From UBA8437 sp964646205 (GTDB lineage: Bacteria; Planctomycetota; Planctomycetia; Planctomycetales; Planctomycetaceae): DNA of 64,000 nt. The position numbers and the translations under genes were made by a program. Within the stretch, counting starts at the first letter, position 1; each line of letters begins with the position of its first letter. Of this stretch, positions 26,282-33,854 are shown piece by piece. The stretch is taken from NCBI GenBank assembly GCA_964646205.1, contig CAZYAZ010000020.1:1-64000 (forward strand), in the 5' to 3' direction. The notes under the pieces are model-generated. The model worked only from the letters and a program-made list of their open reading frames with translations, had not been told where the DNA came from and ran no database searches.

Positions 26282-27577
26282 GTGTCACTTCGTTCTCTTC
26301 GGCTCAACCGCCGCACCTTTTTGCGTGGCACCGGTGTCACGATCGGACTTCCGCTTCTCGAGGCGATGTCCTTTGCCGCACCGGCGTCACAACGCGACAG
26401 GACTCCGGACCCGAAACGGCTGGTTTGCGTGGGAACCGAGTACGGGATGCACGCACCCGCGTTCTTCCCAAAATCGGCCGGACGCGATTTCGCAATGCCC
26501 GAGTTGCTCGGCCCGCTGCAGAAACACCGGAAACGGTGGACGATCATCGAGGGCCTGGATCACCGGGTCGGTGGCGGGCACAAGGGCGTCCAGGCATTCC
26601 TGACCGGTGTGCGATTCAGCTTCAACCGCGGTGGCATGTACTCCCTGGACCAGTACGCCGCAGACCGAATCGGCTCGGAAACCCGCTTCGCCTCGCTTCC
26701 GCTGGATATCGGCGGTGGGAACAGCTGGTCCTGGAACCGGTACGGCGTGAAACTCCAGGGGATCGGAAATCCCCAGTTGCTGTTCGACCGTCTCTTCCGC
26801 CAGACGTCGGCGGCCGAGCAAAAACAACGACGCCGTGAACTGGACACCCGCAACAGCATCCTGGACGCGGTCCTGGCCAGTGCCCGTCGCATCGACCGCG
26901 AGTTGGGACCGGCCGATCGTCACCGTTTCCGCGAGTACCTCAATGCCATCGACGAGACCGAGCAACGCCTGAAACGGGCCGGCCACTGGCTGACCCAGCC
27001 CAAGCCGTCACCCGGCAAGGCCGCCGCCGCCGGAGCCCGCAAGGGAAAGAAGAAGGGCAACAACAGCGGGGGTGGCGACAAGCGGCTGGACGGCATGCGG
27101 ATCACTTTCGACCTGCTGGCCCTGGCACTGCAGACCGATTCGACTCGCATCGCCACGGTGCACATTCCCGGGGGCAACGGCCGGTTCCAGATCGATGGTG
27201 TCAACGACGGGTACCATTCGCTGAGCCATCATGGCCAGGACCCCGAAAAGATCTCTCAGTTGAAACTGATCGAGATCGAGTACTCACGGGCCCTGGCCCG
27301 ATTCCTGGATCGCCTGGCTGCGACCAACGACGGCCGGGCCACCCTGCTGGACAACACGACCGTGTTCTTTGGCAGTGGCATGGGGAATGCCAGCAGTCAC
27401 TCCAATCGCAATCTTCCGGTGCTGGTGGCCGGTGGTGGATTCCAGCACGGTCGCTCACTGAAGTTCGAACCGGGCAAAACACCGCTGTGCAACCTGTACG
27501 TGACGATGCTCCAGAAGCTGGGAATCGAAACCGATTCCTTCGGAAACGCTACAGGGACATTGAACGACTTTGCCTGA
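26282..27577 (+). CDS. DUF1552 domain protein (Tat-like signal)
   Basis: 431 residues from a GTG at 26282, chosen because GGAG lies seven bases upstream and it places NRRTFLRGTGVTIGLPLLEAM at the N-terminus. That block is a twin-arginine-like signal typical of DUF1552. The core includes LVCVGTEYGMHAPAFFP, TIIEGLDHRVGGGHKG and a C-terminal GSGMGNASSHSNRNLPVLVAGGG. DUF1552 is related to DUF1501 and is normally paired with DUF1592-type proteins, as here. The stop overlaps the ribosome site of the next gene (9-base gap). Biochemical activity is unknown. Confidence 0.88.
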   Translation: MSLRSLRLNRRTFLRGTGVTIGLPLLEAMSFAAPASQRDRTPDPKRLVCVGTEYGMHAPAFFPKSAGRDFAMPELLGPLQKHRKRWTIIEGLDHRVGGGHKGVQAFLTGVRFSFNRGGMYSLDQYAADRIGSETRFASLPLDIGGGNSWSWNRYGVKLQGIGNPQLLFDRLFRQTSAAEQKQRRRELDTRNSILDAVLASARRIDRELGPADRHRFREYLNAIDETEQRLKRAGHWLTQPKPSPGKAAAAGARKGKKKGNNSGGGDKRLDGMRITFDLLALALQTDSTRIATVHIPGGNGRFQIDGVNDGYHSLSHHGQDPEKISQLKLIEIEYSRALARFLDRLAATNDGRATLLDNTTVFFGSGMGNASSHSNRNLPVLVAGGGFQHGRSLKFEPGKTPLCNLYVTMLQKLGIETDSFGNATGTLNDFA

Positions 27578-27586
27578 GGATCCTCG

Positions 27587-29998
27587 ATGACGTCATCACG
27601 AATCAGCCACCAACTGGTCGTGGCCACGACCCTCCTGCTCTCCTCGGCTGCGTCTGCCGCCGACAAACAGGACCTGGCAACTGTCCGACAGTTCCTCTCG
27701 AAAAACTGCCTCGCGTGCCACGGCAAAAACAAGCAGGAAGACAAGCGACGCTTTGACACACTGGAGCCCGACTTTTCGTCACCGGCCACGGCGGGAACCT
27801 GGCACGAGATCCTCGATCAACTCCGATCCGGACGCATGCCGCCCCGCGATCGACCTCGTCCCGACACGGCGGCAACCCGCACCACGATCAACTGGATCAC
27901 CGGCCAACTCAAGAAACATGGGCGGCTCAGGACACGGCCCAACGATGCGGTACGACGACTCAACCGCCGCGAATACAACAACACGCTCCGTGACCTGCTG
28001 CTGATCGACACCAGTTACAGCCCGGCCGACGCCTTCCCGGACGACGACCGGACCGACGGGTTTGACACGGTTGGCGGATCGCTGGTGTTTTCTCCCGCTC
28101 TGATGCGCGAATCCATGCTGGCGGCCGCCGACGCCATCGACCGCGGCGTCAAGTTCGGTCCCCGTCCCGAGGTCCGGGTGCACCGGATCCTGCCCCGCAC
28201 GGCCACCCGGCCGGTCTTTCGAACCGATGAGTACGTCAAGATCGTGACCGGCACCGGCGACGGATTCCAGCAATTCCGTCCCGATGGAAAGAACGCCCCC
28301 AGCCTGGAACAGGGCGAGTACATCATCCGTGTCCGCGCCACCGCACTGAACACGTCGTTCCAGGGGATCGGCCAGATCGACGGCCCCGTGCGGATGAAGA
28401 TCCGTGTCGGCCCACCGGGCAAAACGGCCGAGGCCGGTTCGCGACGCACCATCCGGATCGTCGACGTTCCCGACAACCAACCCCGGACATTCACCGTACG
28501 TGCCCGGTTCGAGTCCGGACAGGTCCCGATCGTGTCCTTCGAAAACGGTCACTCGGGTTCTTTCAAGAACCTGGTCAGGAAACGCTATGGCCCGGAAGCC
28601 CGCCAGAACCGGGCACCGATCATGAAATCCTACGACGGTCCCCAACTCCGGGTCTTCTGGATGGAAGTCGAGGGCCCGCTGTACGACAACTGGCCACTGG
28701 CCGGGCATGAGCAAATCTTTGGCAGCGAGATCCGCCCCGACGACCCCGGCTACATCCGTGGCGTGCTGATGAAATTCACGGCCCGCGCCTTCCGCCGTCC
28801 GGTCACCGGTGAGGACATCGAACCGTTCCTGGCGCTTTACGACAAACTGCGGACACGCGGCGACTCGTTCCAACCGGCCATTCGTTCCACCCTGCAGGCC
28901 GTTCTCTGCTCACCGGGTTTCCTCTATGTCCGTACCAACCAGGCTCCGCTGGACGATTTCGGCATCGCCAATCGGCTCTCGTATTTCCTCTGGAGCAGCA
29001 TGCCCGACGATCGGCTGATTGATCTGGCCAAGCGAGGACTGCTCCGCCGGCGGGAAGTCCGCACGGCGGAGGCGACCCGCATGCTCGCCGACCCTCGCAG
29101 CCGCGCCTTCGTGGATGGCTTCACCGGTCAGTGGCTGGAATTGGACCAGCTGGGTGAAATGCCACCCGACCCCAAGCGGTTCCGGCACTACTACCAGGGT
29201 GACCTGGAATCGGCGATGCGCGAGGAGTCGCGGCGTTTCTTCGCGCACCTGCTCGACAACAACCTCGATATCGCCCGGTTCCTCGATGCGGATTTCACCT
29301 TCCTGAACCAGCGACTGGCCCAACACTACGGCATCACGGGGATCGAGGGTTCCACGTTTCGCCGTGTTCAACTGGACCCGGACATTCCTCGAGGTGGGCT
29401 GCTTGGCCAGGCCAGCATCCTGACGCTCACTTCAAACGGCACGGTCACCTCACCGGTGGTTCGTGGTGTCTGGGTGCTGAGCAACCTGTTGGGCGACACC
29501 CCCGACCCGCCCCCGGCCGGCGTCGCCGAACTCGAACCCGACACACGCGGTGCCACGACAATCCGTGAACAACTCGAGCGGCATCGATCCAACAAACGGT
29601 GTGCGGTGTGCCATCGTCATATCGATCCACTGGGATTCGCTCTCGAGAACTTCGATCCAACCGGCCAGTGGCGAACCCGCTACGACAAGCGACAACCCGT
29701 CGACACCTCCGGTGTTCTCCACGACGGTCGCAAGCTCCGGGGATTTGCCGAGTTGAAACGGCTGCTGCTGGACGACAAGAACCGGTTCCTGGACTGCCTG
29801 GTCGAAAAACTGCTGGTCTACGCTACCGGAAATCGGTCCGGGTCAATTGATTCCAATCAAGCCCGGGCCATCGTCGATCACTCCCGACAACAGGGAACCC
29901 GGCTCGCCGACCTGATTCGCCTGGTGGTCGCCAGCGACCAGTTTGTCGCCCCGGCCTCGTCCATGAAACGATCCTCCCAACCAGGAACTTCTCCATGA
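27587..29998 (+). CDS. DUF1592/DUF1588/DUF1585-type planctomycete cytochrome-like protein
   Basis: 803 residues with an N-terminal signal peptide (about 8-25). CLACH at 41-45 is a c-type heme-binding motif in the DUF1587-like cytochrome region, and a second one, CAVCHRHIDPLGFALENFD, lies near residue 675 in the DUF1588 region. LNRREYNNTLRDLL and DGFDTVGGSL mark the DUF1587/DUF1595 segments, and NRLSYFLWSSMPD the DUF1592 domain. These proteins are thought to be exported electron carriers or heme enzymes, but no function is proved. It follows DUF1552 by 9 bases and overlaps the next gene by 4 (ATGA), so three genes are probably co-translated. Confidence 0.88.
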   Translation: MTSSRISHQLVVATTLLLSSAASAADKQDLATVRQFLSKNCLACHGKNKQEDKRRFDTLEPDFSSPATAGTWHEILDQLRSGRMPPRDRPRPDTAATRTTINWITGQLKKHGRLRTRPNDAVRRLNRREYNNTLRDLLLIDTSYSPADAFPDDDRTDGFDTVGGSLVFSPALMRESMLAAADAIDRGVKFGPRPEVRVHRILPRTATRPVFRTDEYVKIVTGTGDGFQQFRPDGKNAPSLEQGEYIIRVRATALNTSFQGIGQIDGPVRMKIRVGPPGKTAEAGSRRTIRIVDVPDNQPRTFTVRARFESGQVPIVSFENGHSGSFKNLVRKRYGPEARQNRAPIMKSYDGPQLRVFWMEVEGPLYDNWPLAGHEQIFGSEIRPDDPGYIRGVLMKFTARAFRRPVTGEDIEPFLALYDKLRTRGDSFQPAIRSTLQAVLCSPGFLYVRTNQAPLDDFGIANRLSYFLWSSMPDDRLIDLAKRGLLRRREVRTAEATRMLADPRSRAFVDGFTGQWLELDQLGEMPPDPKRFRHYYQGDLESAMREESRRFFAHLLDNNLDIARFLDADFTFLNQRLAQHYGITGIEGSTFRRVQLDPDIPRGGLLGQASILTLTSNGTVTSPVVRGVWVLSNLLGDTPDPPPAGVAELEPDTRGATTIREQLERHRSNKRCAVCHRHIDPLGFALENFDPTGQWRTRYDKRQPVDTSGVLHDGRKLRGFAELKRLLLDDKNRFLDCLVEKLLVYATGNRSGSIDSNQARAIVDHSRQQGTRLADLIRLVVASDQFVAPASSMKRSSQPGTSP

Positions 29999-32547
29999 CT
30001 GCAGTTGGACAACTTCGCCACGTGAACCGACTGGCACCGATCGTTTTCCTGGCCTTCGGGACACTGGTCCAACAGTCCGGGGCAGCTGATCCGCCAAAAC
30101 GAACACCGCGAACGGTCTTCAACGACGACGCCCAGGTGCTCCGCGAAGCTCCGGCCAAGGACCCGGCCCCCTACATCAAGGCCTGGCTGGACCGCGAAAC
30201 GGCCGCCGTTCCGTTTTCCACGTTCGTCTTCCTCGCCTCGACTCCCGACATCTGCTTTTTCGATACGAAGGCGGGCGAGGAATACGGGGCCAGGCGAAAG
30301 ACATCCGACCACCTCTACATCCGCGCCATGCGGGCACTCAAAAAAGAGAACACCGACGCCCTGCGGCTGGTCACAGAACACATGCAGGCCAAGGGCAAGG
30401 AGGTCCTGGCGGCGATCCGAATGAGCGACACGCACCACACCAGGCTCAACAAGTTTGATGACCTCTGCCCACAATTCGCGATCGATCATCCCGAGTACGT
30501 CATCAAGCAACCCGATGGTCGCACCAACGAAACCGCACTGGATTATTCGATCGCGGCGGTTCGGGATCACCGGATCAAGATCATGAAAGAAATCGTCACC
30601 GACTATCCGGTCGATGGGCTGGAGCTGAACTTCGTCCGCTGGGCCAAGCACTTCCCCCGTGACAAGGGCCGCGAGAAGGCCCCGATCATGACCCGATACG
30701 TCGAGCGGATTCGCCGGATGATGGACAACTCCGGACGCAAACGAAAAAACGGCAAGCGATTGACCCTGGGCATCCGCGTCCCCGAGTCGCTGCACACCTG
30801 CTGGCTGGCCGGGGTCGACATCGAGACCTGGGTCAAGAAGGGCTGGATCGACTTCGTGGTCATCTCGACCTGGAACAACACCGACCCGCAATTGCCCGTC
30901 GACGAGTTTTCGAGATTCACCCGTCCGGCCGGTGTCGACACGATCGTCACCATGGGCAACATGATCGGCTCGCTCTCGGCCGGCCCCCCGATCCCGCTGG
31001 ACCGCGGCACCGCCCAGTCAAGCAAGCACGCGGCCGGTTATGTCAGCATGCTGTTGAACACCGCCGAGGCCCGCGGGGCCGCCGCCAACTTCTACACCTA
31101 CGGTGCCGACAGCATCTCGTTCTGGAACGTGGGAATTCACTTCGGTCGCGAGGTGACCGCCTCGCCGGAGCAGAGAAAACGGATCGAGAACTGGACCCAC
31201 GCCGTCGGCAGCCGCAAGCAGGTGTGGGCCGGCCCCCGTACCTACCGGTTCCTCCCCATGGGAAAAGGGATCTCCGCCAGGAAGCCACCGGTGAGGAATT
31301 ACCCGTGGTACGACGAGGGCGCCAGTCCACTGGGCCAGAAGAACAACCCGTCGCTGCTGTTCACCGACGCGAGAATCGGGAAACGGCTGGTGTACCCGTT
31401 CCGCGTGGCTGACGGCCGCAAGGGAGAACTGCTCGAAGGCCGTCTGCGTTTCTGGATTTACCACGTCACCGACAACGACAAGGTGCTCGTCGACGTGAAC
31501 GGGACGACCGTGCCCAGGCAGCACATCCGGCGGCTGAAGGCCGGCACTCTGCGAGCCAAACTGCCGGGAACCCGATTCGAGATCGACCTGAAGCACTGTC
31601 CCCCGTTGCGTGGCGACAACCGGCTGGGGCTGGTCCTGGCAACCCGCGAGAAACGAGCTCATGTGCCGTTGATGGAAGAACTGGAAGTCCACGTCACCGG
31701 GGTCAAGCCCCGCCCGCAGACATCCCGGTCCACCCGGGCCCGCAAGTTCTATATCGCCGTGGACAGTGAAGGACCGACTGGCGTCAACGAGTACTGGGCC
31801 CGCAACCTGAAAGCCGACAGTCCACGATTGCCACGGTTCAGGGAACTGCTGACCAATGATGTCAACGCGGCGGTCGCGGGTTGCTTCGCCGCGGGAGCGA
31901 CAGAGGTCCACGTCAAGGACGACGGTTTTCGCGACCGCAACATCCTTCGCGACCGACTGGATTCAAGGGCCCGGTTGATCCCCTCCGGCGGTCCACTGCT
32001 GCATGGACTCGACTCCAGTTTTTCGGGAGTCTTGCTGGTGGGATTCCATGCCCGGGAAGGGGCCAAGAAATCTGTGCTGCCCCACACCTGGTCCAGTGCC
32101 CGGCGGCGACGGTACGTGTTCAACGGCCGCGAAGCCGGCGAACTGGCGGCTTACGCGATTGTCGCCGGCCACGACCACGGTGTCCCGATCGTGATGGCCA
32201 CCGGATGTGACGGCTTGTGCCAGGAGACGCACGACTGGCTTGGTGCCGATGTCGTCACCGTCTCGGTCAAACGGGTGCAATCGGACGGATCGGTCGTCCT
32301 GGATCCACCCACCACGACCCTTCCCCGTATCACCGCCGGAGCACGCCAGGCTGTCCAACGGGCCGCCAGGCTCAAGCCATTTCGTATCAGGTTTCCGATT
32401 CACGTCACATTGCAACTCAAGGACGCAACCACCGCCCGGGGCTACGTGAACTGGCGGATTCTCAACAAGCCCGACTGGCCGGGCCGCCACACCGGGACAC
32501 GGATTATCGAAGCGTGGCTCAGGAGCACCAGGCATCTGTGTCTCTGA
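29995..32547 (+). CDS. Exported fusion: glycoside-hydrolase-like TIM barrel plus M55 (DppA-like) aminopeptidase domain
   Basis: 850 residues, start overlapping the upstream stop as ATGA. A signal peptide (about 13-31) is followed by a TIM-barrel hydrolase-like half (about 38-450; VDGLELNFVRW, TLGIRVPES, WIDFVVISTWNN, GANFYTYGAD-like block) and a beta-rich linker (455-570). Residues about 584-830 match D-aminopeptidase DppA (M55): YIAVDSEGPTGV gives D590 and E592, LLVGFHA gives H685, SVLPHTW gives H697, and GELAAY gives E716. The block that should read NDSH reads KDDG, so one expected zinc ligand (position 644) is glycine. The first half resembles the GH10-like/Hypothetical glycosyl hydrolase group. 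Joint action on peptidoglycan-like material is inference. Confidence 0.75.
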   Translation: MTAVGQLRHVNRLAPIVFLAFGTLVQQSGAADPPKRTPRTVFNDDAQVLREAPAKDPAPYIKAWLDRETAAVPFSTFVFLASTPDICFFDTKAGEEYGARRKTSDHLYIRAMRALKKENTDALRLVTEHMQAKGKEVLAAIRMSDTHHTRLNKFDDLCPQFAIDHPEYVIKQPDGRTNETALDYSIAAVRDHRIKIMKEIVTDYPVDGLELNFVRWAKHFPRDKGREKAPIMTRYVERIRRMMDNSGRKRKNGKRLTLGIRVPESLHTCWLAGVDIETWVKKGWIDFVVISTWNNTDPQLPVDEFSRFTRPAGVDTIVTMGNMIGSLSAGPPIPLDRGTAQSSKHAAGYVSMLLNTAEARGAAANFYTYGADSISFWNVGIHFGREVTASPEQRKRIENWTHAVGSRKQVWAGPRTYRFLPMGKGISARKPPVRNYPWYDEGASPLGQKNNPSLLFTDARIGKRLVYPFRVADGRKGELLEGRLRFWIYHVTDNDKVLVDVNGTTVPRQHIRRLKAGTLRAKLPGTRFEIDLKHCPPLRGDNRLGLVLATREKRAHVPLMEELEVHVTGVKPRPQTSRSTRARKFYIAVDSEGPTGVNEYWARNLKADSPRLPRFRELLTNDVNAAVAGCFAAGATEVHVKDDGFRDRNILRDRLDSRARLIPSGGPLLHGLDSSFSGVLLVGFHAREGAKKSVLPHTWSSARRRRYVFNGREAGELAAYAIVAGHDHGVPIVMATGCDGLCQETHDWLGADVVTVSVKRVQSDGSVVLDPPTTTLPRITAGARQAVQRAARLKPFRIRFPIHVTLQLKDATTARGYVNWRILNKPDWPGRHTGTRIIEAWLRSTRHLCL

Positions 32548-32632
32548 TACAACATTTCCCTCACCGCCAGGTTATTATTTCAAGTCTCGCACAACAGATG
32601 CACAACTCCAGATCTCCAAGGAGACTCACCCG

Positions 32633-33829
32633 ATGAAGACCACCCTGACCATCTGCACCGTTGCCCTGCTGTTGGCATCGGGTTTCCTGACCGCGCAGGA
32701 CAAGAAGGCAACACCCGCAGCGAAGAAGGCTTTCGTCAACGGAGAGGGTGCCGGGTGGAAGTCCCTGTCCCTGGCCGACTTCGACAACGTCAACTGCGAC
32801 AAGGACACCTGGAGTGAAAAGGATGGCACGATTTATTGCACCGGAAAGCCGGTCGGCGTGACGCGGTCCAAGACAACCTACGAGAACTTTGAACTGGTCG
32901 CCGAATGGCGACACATGAAACCGGCCGGCAACTCGGGCATTTTTCTCTGGGCTCCCGATGCCTCCTTCACGGGACTCAAACCGGGACAGTTGCCCAGGGG
33001 CGGCATCGAGGTCCAGGTGCTGGATCTCGAATACGAGACCCGGTACGAGAAGAAGAATGGCAAGAAATCCGACTGGTTCACCAGCCACGGCGACGTGTTT
33101 CCCGTCGGCACCAGCAAGATGAAACCGTTTGCACCCGTGTCAAAGAATGGTCGGCGAAGTTTCCCCAGCAAGAGACTGACACTGGGCGTCGAGAAATGGA
33201 ACCACTACTACGTCAGAGCCATCAACGGTGAAGTGCGACTGTGGGTCAACGGTGAGGAGGTCTCGGGCGGATCCAATTGCCAGCCGGCGGCTGGATTCAT
33301 GGCGCTCGAAAGCGAGGGATCACCGGTCGAATTCCGTAACCTGCGAATCCGCGAGTTGCCCGGTTCAGGAACAGCCAAGGCCGCAACTGCAGTAAAAGCA
33401 GCAAAGCAAGCTGCTGCCAAGAAGATTGCAGCAGCCAAGGCCGCTTCGGCGAAGAAGACTGCCGCACAAATAGCAAAAGCCAAGGCGACAGTAGCAGAAG
33501 CCAAAGCCACAGCAGCAAAAGCCACCGCAGCGGCAGCAAAGGCCACCGCAGCAGCAGCAAAGGCCACGGCGGCAGCACAGAAGGCTGTGAAGGACGCGAC
33601 AGCAAGAGTCGCAGCAATCAAAGCGGCAGTGAAAAAGGCCGCCGCTGAGAAGGCAGCTGCGGAGAAGGCGGCCGCTGAGAAGGCGGCTGCGGAGAAGGCC
33701 GCCGCTGAGAAGGCGGCTGCGGAAGCGGCAGCCGCAGCAGCAGCAGAGAAGAAGAAAAACCGGGTGCTGAAAACCGTCGCCAGGCCCCTGTCCGGTCTCG
33801 CCAGGGCTCTCGGAGAACTCTTCGACTGA
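32633..33829 (+). CDS. DUF1080 (3-keto-disaccharide hydrolase-like) exported protein with Lys/Ala-rich tail
   Basis: 398 residues with a signal peptide (TLTICTVALLLASGFLTAQ). Residues about 40-240 form the DUF1080 concanavalin-like domain: GWKSLSLADFDN, WSEKDGTIYCTGKP, NSGIFLWAP, GGIEVQVLD, HYYVRAINGEVRLWVNGEEV and GFMALESEGSPVEFRNLRI. Family members include 3-keto-glycoside hydrolases. From about residue 245 to 375 the chain is nearly all Ala, Lys, Glu and Thr, with EKAAA repeated, like a histone H1 tail or a long single helix. The chain then ends in a hydrophobic/basic segment (LKTVARPLSGLARALGELFD). The tail is not part of the family. The gene converges with EF-G after 25 bases. Confidence 0.85.
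   Translation: MKTTLTICTVALLLASGFLTAQDKKATPAAKKAFVNGEGAGWKSLSLADFDNVNCDKDTWSEKDGTIYCTGKPVGVTRSKTTYENFELVAEWRHMKPAGNSGIFLWAPDASFTGLKPGQLPRGGIEVQVLDLEYETRYEKKNGKKSDWFTSHGDVFPVGTSKMKPFAPVSKNGRRSFPSKRLTLGVEKWNHYYVRAINGEVRLWVNGEEVSGGSNCQPAAGFMALESEGSPVEFRNLRIRELPGSGTAKAATAVKAAKQAAAKKIAAAKAASAKKTAAQIAKAKATVAEAKATAAKATAAAAKATAAAAKATAAAQKAVKDATARVAAIKAAVKKAAAEKAAAEKAAAEKAAAEKAAAEKAAAEAAAAAAAEKKKNRVLKTVARPLSGLARALGELFD
33634..33735 (+). repeat. Tandem 15-base repeats encoding EKAAA units
   Basis: Near-identical 15-base units alternate between two versions (a 30-base higher-order unit), six to seven copies. Less regular AKATAAA-coding repeats precede them from about 33490. Such repeats can expand or contract by slippage. 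Confidence 0.85.
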
Positions 33830-33854
33830 TCAGCACCGTGTGAGACGGACCAGG

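Noticed and set aside
33490..33735. CRISPR-like or minisatellite array
   Set aside because: The repeats are in frame, encode Ala/Lys/Glu units and have no spacers; they are coding repeats of the DUF1080 tail.
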